Source: Kondoa malvinella
Lineage: Eukaryota > Basidiomycota > Agaricostilbomycetes > Agaricostilbales > Kondoaceae
Assembly: GCA_039545315.1 (NCBI GenBank)
Contig: BCIM01000019.1
Coordinates: forward strand, 1 to 37,260
Reading direction: 5' to 3'
Length of the DNA stretch: 37,260 nucleotides
In this document: positions 9,473 to 21,284 of the stretch, piece after piece
How positions within the stretch are numbered: the first letter of the stretch is position 1
How the letters are laid out: the number at the start of each line of letters is the position of its first letter
The notes under the pieces: generated by a model
The model's database searches: none
Told to the model about the DNA's origin: nothing
Seen by the model: only the letters and a program-made list of their open reading frames with translations
Made by a program: the position numbers and the translations under genes

Positions 9473-11372
9473 ATGTCAGCTGAATCCGGTACATCTCTTA
9501 TTCCTTTCGCTGAACCAGGATGGCACTCGCTTCCGTCCCCATACTACAAGAACTCTCATCGGCGGCTAAGGGCTGCAACACGGGCATTCGTAGAAGAGCA
9601 TCTTATGGAGAACGTCTTTGATTGGGAAGAAACTGGCCAGCCTGATCATGACAAGCTCAAAGAAGCGGCCAAAGCAGGAATGATGTTACCTTTTGCCTTT
9701 GGTGCCCATATCGAGAAGGAGTGGGTAGACGAGAAGGACAATCGAGGTATCATTGCTGGCATTTCAGCTGACGAATGGGACGGTATGTTCCTGCTTGAGA
9801 TTGGATCGTTCGCCTCTCACTTCAAAGCACGTCAACAGGCTTTCAGTAAGTCAAGCGTACTGCCAGCTGATTCGCATCCACTGAAAACAAGCCAAGTGAC
9901 TATGTGATGATCGACGAGTTGAATCGCATTGGCGGGCTAGGCACACGCATGTTCAGCTTTCTTCGCGGTGACAGACACACTAACGCTGTCTTGAAATAGT
10001 CATGGGCCTGTATGGCGGATGTCAGATTGGTTTTCCACCGATATCCCGCTATGGTAGCGAGAGCTTGAAGAAGAAGGTCATTCCACCAATACTTCGCGGG
10101 GAAAGAAGAGTTTGTCTAGCAATCACAGAGGTATGCAGATGTGATCGAGCTCGCCGCGAACTCTGATGACTGTCTGCTACAGCCTGAAGCAGGTTCTGAT
10201 GTGAAGAACCTGTCGACGACAGCCGTCAAATCAGCAGATGGTACACATTACCTTGTAAATGGCTCGAAGAAATGGATCACTAACGCAAGTAAGTAGCTGC
10301 ATATCACTGTGCTTGCGGTCAGCTGATCATATCTTCCGCCAGTCTGGAGTGACTATTTTACTACAGCCGTTCGGACTTCTGGCAAACCTGGAGACGCTAA
10401 AGGCATCAGCTTTCTCCTTATACCAAGACTTGAAGGCGTACAGACCAGAAAGATGAAGCTTTCCGGTACTTCGAGCGCTGGGACATCGTACCTGGACTTT
10501 GAGGACGTCAAAGTCCCGGTTGAATACCTGCTTGGCGAAGAGGGCAAAGCTTTTTCCTACATTCTCACAAATTTCAATCATGTCAATCCAGTCTTCACCA
10601 CGTTTAGCTGTAACTTGTCTGACTATAAGCCAGGAACGTATGATGATTGCGTATAATGCTAATCGGATGGCTCGATGCTGCATTGAAGACGCTCTCAGGT
10701 ATAGTAGATAACTGCGTGTTGGAAAAGTACTGATGACGCCCTTGTTGCTCAGCTATGCCTCTACTCGGATGGTCTTCAATCAGACACTGCTGTCTCAACC
10801 TGTCATTCGTTTTAAATTTGCACATATGGCCAGAGTAAGTGCTGGATTTGCATGTCAGACGCATCTTGCTAGAATCACTATTCCTCCAGGTCGTTGAGAG
10901 TCAGCAAGCCTGGATAGAGTCACTCATTTACCAGCTAGAACATCTAAGGTTTGCCATCTTTGAGCGCTTGCTGTAAAGCTTACTGTTATCCGCTATAGTC
11001 ACGAAGAAGGCAATAAGCTGCTCGGCGGTACAACAGCATTACTCAAAGCGCATACCGGTTTGGTGCTTGAATTGGTCGCGTATGTCCCTTCTTAGGGTCC
11101 GTCAGGATGTAGAGCTGAAACATTGCTCTGTAGTCGAGAGGCCGTTCAGATTGTCGGCGGTATCGGCTACACAAGAGGAGGTAGAGGAGAACGTATCGAG
11201 CGCATCAATCGAGAAGTGCGAGGGATCACAATTCCAGGCGGATCAGAAGAAGTGGTAAGTCTGCTAGATGCAGCCTAGGGCACCGCGTCTAACCGCTTTA
11301 CTCGAGCAGATGTTGGATTTGGGTGTGCGTCAAGCGATCAAGACTGCTCTGGGATTAGGCGCGAAGCTATGA
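9473..11372 (+). CDS. Acyl-CoA dehydrogenase
   Basis: Flavoenzyme that introduces the alpha-beta double bond into acyl-CoA substrates. Exons joined in phase give an N-terminal helical domain (LRAATRAFVEEHLMENVFDWE), then CLAITEPEAGSDVKNL, the FAD/substrate signature of the family, followed by KWITNA. Next come a beta-barrel part (SGKPGDAKGISFLLIPR; SGTSSAGTSYLDFEDV), NFNHERMMIAYNANRMARCC, and a C-terminal four-helix bundle ending VQIVGGIGYTRGGRGERI and IPGGSEEVMLDLGVRQAI. About eight introns of 45-60 bp interrupt it. No mitochondrial presequence or peroxisomal C-terminal tripeptide is evident; the protein ends GLGAKL, so location is open. The exact 5' splice site of intron 1 (about 9847) is ambiguous. 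Its promoter is shared with the divergent unknown gene, with starts less than 300 bp apart. Confidence 0.93.
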
Positions 11373-11515
11373 TCACGTCAGCTTGTCAACAAGTTGTACC
11401 TGTGTATGGTGATCTTGCTGCACAATGTCATGTTATGCACTTCTACGTAAAGCAGACGGTCCGAATGGCAGCATACAAGTTGGCGTCTGTGCCTACCTTG
11501 GCGAGACTGTCTCTT

Positions 11516-11522
11516 TGACTCA
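11516..11522 (+). promoter_or_regulatory. Perfect Gcn4/AP-1-type element TGACTCA upstream of aspartate kinase
   Basis: TGACTCA lies 88 bp before the aspartate kinase ATG and 20 bp before a TATATAA. Gcn4-type bZIP activators bind this heptamer, and yeast HOM3 is a Gcn4 target. About four to five copies in either orientation are expected by chance in a window this size. The position next to a TATA box in an amino-acid biosynthesis promoter is what makes it credible. Confidence 0.55.
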
Positions 11523-11541
11523 CTCGACCGACCTTGAAAAG

Positions 11542-11548
11542 TATATAA
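11542..11548 (+). promoter_or_regulatory. TATA box of the aspartate kinase gene
   Basis: TATATAA, 61 bp upstream of the ATG at 11610 and just downstream of the TGACTCA element. Confidence 0.5.
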
Positions 11549-11609
11549 TACCCGTTAGACTGATTGGAAAATATCCTTTGACTGCTGTGTATACCTTTCG
11601 ACTGCTGTC

Positions 11610-13746
11610 ATGAGCTCGACAGATAGCCAGGCTTCAGAAGAGGAGCAATGGATAGTTGCAAAGTTTGGAGGGACCAGCTTGGGCAAATTCATGGAGAATA
11701 TCGCTGAACAGATTGTGCCGTAAGCTCTCGAAGGCTGTTCAGCATATTCTGGCAAGAGGACATCGCGTTGATGTGCATGACTCGGAACTTTTTTTGATTA
11801 GTGCTGCTTTAAACAACAAGCAACGCCTGGCGCTCGTGTGCTCTGCAAGATCTGGCGATACCAAGGCAACGGGCACGACGAATTTACTACTTCGAGCTGC
11901 AGCGGAAGCTCTGCAAACAAGCAACGAGGATGCTCGCGAATTGGCAAATGACCGACATGATGCTACACCGCCTACAAGCGCTGCTGCGTCCACCAGTGCT
12001 CCTAAGAAACCAGTACGGACGGCTTCATCTTCTGTTCTTTCGAATGGCATCTCTGCTTTGTCAAATGCTTCATGCTCGAGTCCGGCTACACGATCACCCT
12101 CTCCTTCTCCCTTTAGCTTTCGCGGCATGAGCAATTCTATATCATCACTATACTCTATAGACGACAGTCAACAGACAGCTGTATATCATACAACTGTCGA
12201 TCAGATCAAAGCAGACCATCTTGCAGCCGCGAAACGCTTCATCAAAGACGACGATATACTGGCGCAATTGGAGGAAGAGCTAGAATACGACTGCGGACGG
12301 CTGCGAAGCTTTCTTACTGCAGCCCAGATACTGGATGAGATATCGCTGAAGAGCAGGGACATCATAATGGGAGTGGGCGAGAAGCTCTCGTGTCGTATTG
12401 TGGCAGCAGTGCTACAGGATAGGGTAAGAGACGGCGACTCTCTGTCAGTGATATCGACTGAAGATTTATGCTAGGGCATACCGTCTGAACTCGTTACTCT
12501 CGAAACCATCATCGAAAAGCAAGAAGAAGCGCTAGCTTCCGACGCACCAATAGCTCTGGGCGAGCAATTCTACAATCGATTGGCAAGCAGCTTAGGGCAA
12601 CGGCTTCGGCAATGTGGTGATAGAGTACCTGTAGTGACAGGTAGGTTTGCCATTAGCAGCACATGCCTTCCACTAAACTGAAGCCAGGCTTCTTCGGCAT
12701 TGTTCCTGGCTCTTTACTATCTCAAATAGGGCGCGGCTATACAGATCTATGTGCTGCACTCTGTGCAGTTGGCCTGAACGCGGCCGAGCTACAGATATGG
12801 AAAGAAGTGGATGGTATCTTTACTGCAGATCCGCGCAAGGTGCCGACAGCTCGAGTACTATCGCATATCACGCCAGAGGAAGCGGCGGAATTGACCTACT
12901 ATGGCTCTGAAGTCATTCACCCCTTCACTATGGAGCAGGTCATCAAGGCTGCCATCCCCATTCGTATCAAGAATGTCGAGAATCCGTTGGGAGCTGGAAC
13001 CGTGATTTACCCAGACCTCACTCCATCATCATCACAAGCCAGTCTCGATATCAGCACATCTGCCAACCCGGCAAATGGCTTCTTGGTGGGCAAGCGATTA
13101 CCGACAGCTGTGACCATCAAAGACAACATCTTGATGCTGAACATTCGCTCAAATCGCAAGACCATCAGTCACGGCTTCTTTGCAAAGACATTCACCGTCC
13201 TGGATCGCCATGGCATCATAGTCGACCTCATCTCTACGTCTGAAGTGCAACTCAGCCTGAGTATGCACAGCGGTTTCAAGAAAAGTGTATTGGACAAGGT
13301 CGTGGCTGAGCTTTCTGTTGTTGGCGAGGTCACTTACAAGAGGGACTTGACCATCCTGAGTCTGGTTGGCAAGCAAATGAAGAATATGGTCGGCATTGCT
13401 GGGCGAATGTTCACGTCAGTTAATCCGTCTCAATCCTGAAACGAAACCTGACTAGACTTGCAGAGTACTCGCTGAGGGCAACGTCAACATTGAAGCCATC
13501 TCGCAAGGAGCATCAGAAATCAACACCTCGTTAGTGCATCACAATGGAGGCACTTCAAAGCTGATCTAGAGCCGACATACAGTTGCGTAATTGACAGCCG
13601 CGATGCTATCAAGGCGCTGAATCTTGTGCATCATCACCTAGTGAGTTCTTTACTTGTATCAGTGGATCGTTGCTGATCTGGTCTGCCTTTGACAGCTTTC
13701 GCCCGTCGCCATGTCTGGTACAGGACTGCCACCAAAATTGTTCTAA
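11610..13746 (+). CDS. HOM3: Aspartate kinase
   Basis: Phosphorylates aspartate in the first step towards threonine, methionine and homoserine. The start MSSTDSQASEEEQ leads into the kinase motif WIVAKFGGTSLGKF, then LALVCSARSGDTKATGTTNLL. A low-complexity Ser/Pro/Thr insertion (about 11950-12130) is followed by LEEELEYDCGRLRSFL and VGEKLSCRIVA. The exon starting at 12707 carries GSLLSQIGRGYTDLCAALCA and ELQIWKEVDGIFTADPRKVPTARV, the nucleotide and aspartate site. C-terminal ACT domains follow (NILMLNIRSNRK; LTILSLVGKQMKNMVGIAGRMF; NVNIEAISQGASEINTS) and bind the feedback inhibitor. The protein ends SGTGLPPKLF. Introns include 11718-11800, 12424-12474, 12642-12688 and further ones after 13416. 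Gene order is as in yeast Hom3, a monofunctional enzyme without a homoserine dehydrogenase part. The promoter carries TGACTCA and TATATAA. Confidence 0.96.
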
Positions 13747-14189
13747 GGACCTATGTATCACCTCCGCCTGTAATAGTGTTTGCGCATATTTGATATTCAG
13801 GTACAGCAATGCCCACACTTGATGCAGGCTCACCACATCCTTGCCCACTTCTTGCTGTCCGTTATGTTCTTAACCTCTCTTTGATGCTACCTCTCTTTCC
13901 GCTGCAACAGCTCAAACAAAGTCTGTATCGCGTGATTACTGAGCTTCAAGATAGATGCCTCGTCATGCATCTGCGCATTGCATCTATCATAGACTGGAGA
14001 GGCCGAATTCATTCGAGTCAAGTTGGATCAATGCGATAGCACTAGACCTCAGTTCTCCTCACAGACACTACATTACAAGCCGTTCACGCTATACATACTC
14101 TCAGACATCCTATACGCTTGTGCGAGCAGCCTTTCCTACTTCTTCCTTGGTTGAAGCGAATGAAAAGTAGCGATGCTGCGAGACCAAAG
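13747..14189. other. Convergent intergenic region without a gene
   Basis: 443 bp between the 3' ends of aspartate kinase (+) and the kinase gene (-). Only short frames with no family features occur. It presumably holds both 3' untranslated regions. Confidence 0.6.
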
Positions 14190-16604
14190 TCAGCGCGAGG
14201 AAGAAAACGAAGAGAGACTGCTCACACTCTTCAGCTCAGGAGCAGACTTTCGGTCGGCTGGATGAGGTTGCAAGATAGATATGAGCAAGTCGTAGAGAAC
14301 TTGATCTTGTTTGTTGCCGGTACGAAGACGTTCCATGTTGGCGGGAATGACAGCAAGATGCAAACTATCTTCTTGCTCGGGAAAGATCATTGCATAAAAG
14401 AAGACTGAATGCAAAGTCAGCACAGCACAAAAGAAGCAAGGATTGAAAAGACAGACCTCCAAGAGCATACATGTCTGAAGCCTTGCCATCATACTGCTTC
14501 CCCTTGTAAAGCTCAGGCGCAGCAACCGGCACAGTACCACAACCGGATATAGTTCGACTAGCTAGCTTGGAAAGACCAAAATCGCCTAAGAAGCCAAGTC
14601 AGATTTAGGGCACAAAGAAAAGCGAAGACCACCAACCGATGAGAATGTCGCCTTCCTGCGATATGAAGATGTTAGCTGGTTTGATATCGCGGTGACAGAT
14701 GCCAAGGTAGTCTAGATGGAGAAGGCCTTCAAGAACTTGTTTGCCCTAGTATGCAAGTCGACCGTGATTCCAAAGAGAGCCATCCATACGCAGCTTGCGT
14801 AAGTCTCCGACTGCCAATTCGGTGACTATGTATTCGACGCCGCCAAGTGTCATGCCATGGTAATAGAAAGTTGGAAAGCGGTCGTGCTGGCTACAAATCT
14901 GAAGATGATCGACTTCTGCCTTGACGTTCTTGCAGTGAAGGAGGCTGTCTAGCAGCAGGATCTTGACGGCAAACTTGCGACTAGAATTGAGTTCGACACC
15001 TTGCCAAACAGAACCAAAACCTCCTGCTCCGAGCTGATAAGTCAATTTGATACCGTGATTGTTGAGCAGGGTGCGGTTGAGCTGAGGCTGAGAAGGAAGA
15101 GGACCAAGCATTCGAGCGACTTCAGCACTCTCACGAGCCTAGCTACAGTATCAGCATAGCGGTAAGTGAAAGAGGACAAGAAGACTGACCTCGCGCATGG
15201 TAGTAGCGTTGGCTGTTTCGGAGACGAGTCAGATGGGAAACATGGGCGAGAGCGAGCAGCTTACTGTTACTGTCGAGCTAGAGCACATATGAGCGAACGT
15301 TAAGAGCGGTACAGGAGTGTGATCTTACAGACAAAGGGGACATCGTTTTGCTCGTGCCAACATATGCGGTCATGCGCTACATTTTGCGTCAGTCAAGCGA
15401 GTCGCATTCGAGGAGGAGAAGGGCTTACCGACACAGGCATAGGAGTCTGCCTAGTGCGACCAATTGTAACCCTCTTGCGCAACATCGCTGGCGATATGCC
15501 TGATCCTCCTGTCTTTGTCCGCTAACAACAAGTCAGTAGCAATCAGAGCGTGCGAGCTGAGAAGTCACTAAAGCTTTGCCGGGCAAGTTACGAGCAGCAG
15601 GAATCGCCTTGTATATAGATGCCTGAGATACTAATTAACCACGGAAGGATAAGGTATCAGGTTTAGCTCACAGCATAACCAGCAGCGGGAATTAAAAGAG
15701 GCCGTAGTTGCGGACGGTTTGCTGCTAGCTGAGGAGTCCTTGGGACACCTCTGAGTCGCATGATAGCTGGAACTTGTAGGCGAGGAATAGGTTTCTTGGT
15801 CTGCGGTGGACACTGTAGACGAATTCATCTCGCAAAGACAATTCAGTGTACTAGAACATACATATCTGAGTCCGTTAGGTAGTCCAAGCGTCTTGAACAG
15901 TCGCCAGAAAGCATATTCCTGAAAAAGGTGTCAGCATTCGTAATGTAAAGAGAGACCGAACCGGAGGGGGTGTAGTTGCTCGAGTTTGATGATATCTTGC
16001 CGCACTTCCACATGCACTTTGACTGGTTCATCCAGACCCGTCGCAAAGCGAGAGACCAGCGGGCTGTCTCCGATCTAGAGGATTCTGCATTGAAGGCAGC
16101 CAGATGCGATGGATGATTGGGTGCGTTGTTCAAATTCCCGGTTGCCTCTACAACACAGCCTGACAAATGCACATCCAGAGTGTATAGAATGCTGAGCGCA
16201 AGCTGAAGAGAAGTTCATGATGTGGAGCTGCGACCTACATCGTACAGGAGATCTTTGATGCGCCGGTTGGCTGGGCAGGCTGCCGCAGGCGAAACTTTGG
16301 TAGGTTTGTCAAGCTTGACGCGTTGCACTTCACGAGAGAGAATTGCGACAATTTGGCTGCCGATCCATCCGGCATTGTTGAGCAGTTGAGCGTCAAGACA
16401 GGGTTTGGCGAGTCGCTGATATAAGTCGAGGAGAAGCGCGTCCTCATTCTTGTCTTTGCGGAAAGTGTTGAAAGCGTCTGCTGCTCTGATCATGCCGACA
16501 TCATTGGCTGGCGGAAAGACCAATCTGACGTGTCGGCTTTCGTCGACAACGTCGTCTTCGAGAGAGAGCTCGTCACAGAGGTTATTGGCATCGATGATGG
16601 GCAT
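14190..16604 (-). CDS. Ser/Thr protein kinase with uncharacterised N-terminal region
   Basis: About a dozen small exons appear to form one gene. The C-terminal kinase domain has the Gly loop QLGAGGFGSVWQG, FAVKILL with the ATP-anchoring Lys, the catalytic loop GICHRDIKPANIFI, the magnesium site IGDFGLSK and the substrate-binding APELY motif, then DMYALG. It looks catalytically complete. The N-terminal half starts MPIIDANNLCDELSLEDD and continues with DALLLDLYQRLAKPCLDAQL, DSPLVSRFATGLDEPVKVHV, a Pro/Arg-rich stretch (RGVPRTPQLAANRPQLRPLL) and NLPGKAL. I know no domain for it. Joining requires consistent phases, including a 13-nt exon (CTCGACAGTAACA, about 15266-15278). Splice choices near 15880-15960 and 16075-16175 are uncertain. 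Two separate genes remain possible, but continuous in-phase exons and no ATG at the kinase start favour one. Confidence 0.82.
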
Positions 16605-17242
16605 AGTAATATTCTCAAAGAGGTGTGGAAAAAGAAATGAGCTGATGCGACTGAGAGGTATGAAACGAGATAGGAGCAAGAACAAGAGACGAAAAGCGCG
16701 TGCAAGCCAGCCAGCACTTGTTTTGTATGCTGGACATGACCAGGAATGTAATCCAGTCGTTCGAGTGCGTCACACACTCGAGACCTTTCCATGTGTGGAA
16801 GGTGTACAGAAGAACACAGTAATATAGTTTGGGGAGTGCGTATTGAAAAGGACGAGACAGAGGGTATCAGTGAAGTATGAAGCAAAAATGCTTTGTCCCG
16901 GAATGGCGCAGCGCGATGCAAAGGCAAGAGAGGATCACAAGCAGGATAAGCGCTACTGTATAGCATTGGGCCAATTATGCAGCAGAAACGCCAACATTGC
17001 AAACCACAGCAAAATCAAGATGCATGAAAGCTGGCCGGCTCCGAGTCGAAGAGCAGCGTGCGGATATCTCGGCGAACGGTATACGATTGGTTGTAAACGC
17101 CAGGACAAGCACCAACGATCAATCACCAGCTACACTGGTAGCCGTACGAAGGCAACGTGCCCTCTTGAGTCTTGACCTTTAACGAACTGAGACTTGGCGA
17201 TACCGTCCGCGTGGATATACCTATAGCTCTAGCTATTCCAAC
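16605..17242. other. Divergent intergenic region containing a dispersed repeat
   Basis: 638 bp between the starts of the kinase gene (-) and GCN20 (+). No gene is visible. Positions 16981-17159 are one copy of an inverted repeat whose partner lies at the right edge of the window. The rest presumably holds both promoters. Confidence 0.6.
16981..17159 (+). repeat. Inverted repeat copy A (179 bp), 84 bp upstream of GCN20
   Basis: The sequence matches the reverse complement of 37082-37260. The first 104 bases (16981-17084) are identical, a central part of about 20 bases around 17095-17113 is diverged, and the last about 46 bases match with a few substitutions. The alignment needs no net gap. The segment contains a CCGAG/CTCGG inverted pair. 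It resembles no element family I know and has no coding potential. Confidence 0.93.
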
Positions 17243-20017
17243 ATGTCTCAAGCTGCAGCAGACCTCCTTGCCAGCTCGCTCAACCCTGCTTGCGACCGAA
17301 CACTGCTGAATTATCTCACGGATTATATTTTGGATCCCTCGTCCTTGATCTCTGTGCAAGAAGACAATGGCGAAGAGTTGGAATCTCTGGTCAGACCTAC
17401 GTGCGAAGATGAAGACATGCCTGAAGCACGAGCGACTGCCTTGATTGCTCAACTCAAAGATCTCATGCTTTCTGCTGGCGGGGGCACAATGGCTACCTCA
17501 AACGGAGCTAAACAGCTTGATCATATCGTCAACCTCTCTGCCTTTTCTACTGCCGGTACTGGTGTTCTTCCTGGATCAGTTGACATTGCTTCAACTACCA
17601 AAGCACGCACCACCCAAGTCGATCTCGCAAAGCTGGAAAAGGCCGAACTCAAGATCAAAGCAAAGGCAGAGAAGAGAGCCAAGCGGACTGGTATGGAGCT
17701 TTACGAAGGCAGCAAGTTGATAGACGCCAGCAAGAAACAGAAGGAATACGAAGAGCTCTTTATGCAAATCAACCCGCTGTCCAGTCTTGGTCAAGCCAAG
17801 GGCAAGAGCAAGGATGTCCATCTGGAAAACATCGACGTTTCTTTCGGCTCATTGCGCATCCTGTCAAGCGGCTCACTCACGTTGGCGCATGGAAGAGTAG
17901 GCTTCTCGCTTCATGCCAGAGTAGGGCGCTCCTGATTCGAAACTTGGGTTATAGCGATATGGTCTCATCGGTAGAAACGGTATTGGTAAGACTACTTTGT
18001 TGAAGCAGATGGCGATGAGAGAGGTAAATCATCCCGTTATCTGCCTGGCTCTCTGCTTATAATCCACATGCGTCAGGTGCCGATACCGTGAGCTCACTAT
18101 ATCCTACGACGCTGTGCAAGCTGAAGTGATGTATAAGGAATCACATTTCAATTTTATATGTCGAGCAAGAAGCACACGGAGACGATACATCCGCTCTTCA
18201 ATGCGTTCTTAGTGCAGATGTCTGGCGAGAGAGGCTTATGGGAGAAGAGAAAGAGCTCAACGAACTACTTTCGTCTGCTGCAGATGAAAAGGCAAAGGAG
18301 AAGGCAAGCGTCAGATTGGGCGAAGTGCACCAGCTGCTGCTGGACATCGATGCCGAAACTGGTCCAACAAGAGCTGCTGAGCTTCTCTACGGTCTTGGCT
18401 TTACGTCAGATGATCAAGTTTGTACATCCGCTTGCACCCTGTTGCATATTGAAATATGTGTCTCTCTGTAGGAAAAGGCTACACGGACATTCTCCGGTGG
18501 TTGGAGAATGCGTTTATCTCTGGCAAGAGCTCTTTTTGTCAAGCCAGATCTCTTATTGCTGTTCGTCGTCTTTCTAATGCAGTAGGATTACCGCTGATGT
18601 CATGGCTAGCGACGAACCGTCAAACAATTTAGATTTGGTAGCGCTAGCGTGGTTAGAAGAGTACCTATCTACAACATGGGCAGGCACCCTTCTCGTTGTC
18701 TCGCACGACAGAGCCTTCCTGGACAGAGTGGCGACGGACATCGTGCATCAACATTCGCAACGTTTAGACTACTACAAAGGTAGGTTGTACTTCCGATAGT
18801 CCGACATGTTTTCTGACTATTTTTGTGCAGGCAACTTCACTCAATTCTATGCAACCAAAGAAGAGCGAGCCAAAGCGCAAAGAAGAGAGTATGACGCGCA
18901 GCAGCTGTATCGGGCAGGCTTGCAAGCTTTCATCGATCGTTGGCGTTACAATGCGAATCGTGCTGCACAAGCGCAAATGAAGATCAAAATCCTTGAGAAG
19001 CTGCCAGATCTTGAACCACCGGAAGACGAAGCTGTAGTCAAATTCAAGTTCCACGAAGCAGACAAGCTCAGTCCTCCTCTATTGCAGCTCGAAGAAGTCA
19101 AGTTCGGCTATGAAGGTACAGGCAAGATCATCCTGCAAGGTGTCAACATAGACATTGGTCTAGATTCGCGTATTGGATTAATTGGACCCAACGTCAGTCA
19201 AGCACCTTTTTTGAGAGTGTATACTCATGTATAGAGCAACAGGGCGCTGGTAAATCAACGCTCCTCAAACTGCTTATGGGCGAACTTACTCCAACGGACG
19301 GCAAGATGAATCGTAACGGTCGTCTGCGTGTATCTTGTTAGTGCCTGCCAAAGCATTGATGAATTGTCATGTTGCTGACTGGCTCTGTACAGACTTTGCT
19401 CAACATCAAGTGGACACCCTGCCATTGGACATTTCGCCTGTTGCATACCTGGCCCGGCTTTTCCCAGGGCAGGGCGAACAAGCATATCGGTCTCAACTGG
19501 GGCACTTTGGATTGACTGGTCTGACCGGTCTTCAGCTCATTGGAACGCTTTCAGGAGGGCAAAAGTCGAGAGTCGCCTTTGCTATTCTTGCTCTGCAGAG
19601 ACCGCATCTGCTCATTCTTGACGAGGTCAGGCTAATCTATCAAGTATGTACCAATGCTGAACATCTTGATAGCCAACCAACCACTTGGATATCGAAGCGC
19701 ACGATGCACTTAGCGATGCTTTGGCAAAATTCACAGGCGGTGTTCTTACAGTCAGCCACGACGAAAGAGTGAGCACATCTCTAGTCTGTCGCGGTTGTTC
19801 TTCTCATTGTCTGTTGCAGTTCATCAATGAGGTCTGCAAGGATCTTTGGGTTGTGTCCGAAGGGAGAGCCGCGAAGCACTACGGTGATGTGTCGCAATAC
19901 AAAGCTCTGATCGTAAAGGTACGAGTGCTTTGCTCTTCCTCTATCTGCTTATGTTGATGATGCCTGCTGCAGAACGCAAAGGCAAGCTTCTGCTTTGTTG
20001 AGCGACTCCATTACTGA
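17243..20017 (+). CDS. GCN20: ABC-F ATPase GCN20 / ABCF3
   Basis: Soluble twin-ATPase ABC protein without membrane segments. In yeast Gcn20 works with Gcn1 on ribosomes to activate the kinase Gcn2 during amino-acid starvation. An N-terminal region starting [18 protein letters not shown] precedes domain 1: Walker [12 protein letters not shown], the family block [23 protein letters not shown] signature [15 protein letters not shown], and Walker [14 protein letters not shown], where the H of the usual NHLD is N as in fungal Gcn20. The linker has [22 protein letters not shown] and [12 protein letters not shown]. Domain 2 has [39 protein letters not shown] and [13 protein letters not shown] followed by LTVSHDE. 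About eleven short introns interrupt it; one falls inside the first Walker B motif (about 18565-18608). The protein ends FCFVERLHY. The 5' flank contains repeat copy A. Confidence 0.96.
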
Positions 20018-20262
20018 CCATATGTGCTATGTATGCAGATGCGACCTACGTGAGAGTAGCAGGCTATAGTACGATAGCATTCTTGTATATAGTCGCTCCC
20101 TTCGGGACCTTGTAGAGTGACCTCAACCTGACAGGGATGTAGGTCGAACACGTGACCCCGAGCCATCCCGAAAAGTCGACTCTTGTCTTCAAGCCTTTAC
20201 GACCACATCGCACTACAGCTGTCAGCCAGCAAGTAAATCCAGCTGATCCAAGATTTAAAAAG

Positions 20263-21105
20263 ATGCAAGCGGCTATAAGAGCGACGCAATTGGGGCAGAG
20301 GAATTTGGCGGTCAACAGTGGGCGACTCTCTTTGGCTAGCCGAACTTACGCTACTGCCGTCGCTACCCCATCATCTTCTGCCTCTGCACCTTCAGCCTTG
20401 CCTGACCTCGGTAGCGTAAGTGGACTGCTCTCTCTGAGGTCGTGTTATCGGCGGGTGTTTCTCTTTCTGCCGTCTGCTCAGCCAATGCGCTGGCTTGCAT
20501 TGGCACGAAGCCCCATCTTGGCCTCTCTCCCAATGCTACGATAGCGAACAGTACCTCATGCTGTGCTCCGTCTTAAATTTACAGATCGAGGCATCTTGGA
20601 AATCTCTCACCCCAGCCGACCAAGAATCAGTCTTCAAACACCTAGAAACACTGCAGAAAAAGGACTGGAAGGAACTATCACTCAACGAGAAGAAAGCTGG
20701 CAAGTTGCGGATGCACTAGGGAATAGATCGTATTCTGATACTGCTTCACCTATAGCCTACTATGTCTCTTTCGGTCCTCATGGCCCTCGTGAACCAATAG
20801 TGCCACCTGGATCAAACGTCAAGATCTTCTTCGGTACTCTCACCGCGATGGGTGCCGCTGTCGGAGTGTTTGCATTGATCCGATCTCAAGGTTGGTTTCG
20901 GATAATGCCTTTCCTGCATCGAAAGTGCTGATAGTTCTGCTCGTTAGCTCCACCAAAGATACATACCATCACCAAGGAATGGGAGGAGGCTACAGAGGAG
21001 ATGAAGAAAGGACAAAAGATGGACCCCTTCACGTTAGTCAATGCTACATATGTTCAAGCTGTCTGCTCACTGTCTCAATACAGAGGCGCAGCAAGTCGCG
21101 CTTAA
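20263..21105 (+). CDS. COX5: Cytochrome c oxidase subunit IV (yeast Cox5 type), mitochondrial precursor
   Basis: Nuclear-encoded subunit of respiratory complex IV in the inner mitochondrial membrane. The start MQAAIRATQLGQRNLAVN gives an Arg-rich, acid-poor presequence with ASRTYATAVA near the likely cleavage site. The mature part has SWKSLTPADQESVFKHLETL, KKDWKELSLNEKKAAYYVSF, GPHGPREPIVPPGSN, one membrane helix (KIFFGTLTAMGAAVGVFALI) and the C-terminal EWEEATEEMKKGQKMDPFTG. This order is that of COX4/Cox5, and the spliced length of about 170 residues is normal. One intron (20700-20755) has a GC-AG boundary. The gene is convergent with the Nuc1 gene. Confidence 0.93.
20700..20755 (+). other. 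GC-AG intron in COX5
   Basis: The exon ends AAAGCTG and the intron starts GCAAGT and ends CCTATAG. Removing it joins NEKKA to AYYVSF in frame, as the family requires. No GT donor nearby gives the same join. Confidence 0.85.
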
Positions 21106-21284
21106 TCCTAGCTCATCTGATCGGTCCGACTGCGGTATTCTGTGAAGAAGGAAAACGGACAAAATCAAGATGGAGCATTGAGGACTGCACATGTACAGGC
21201 TATCAGAAGTCAATTGCACAACCATATTCCAACATGTGCTGTGTCTGGAGACTGGTCAACAATCGGTTCATTACAACAATCGCG

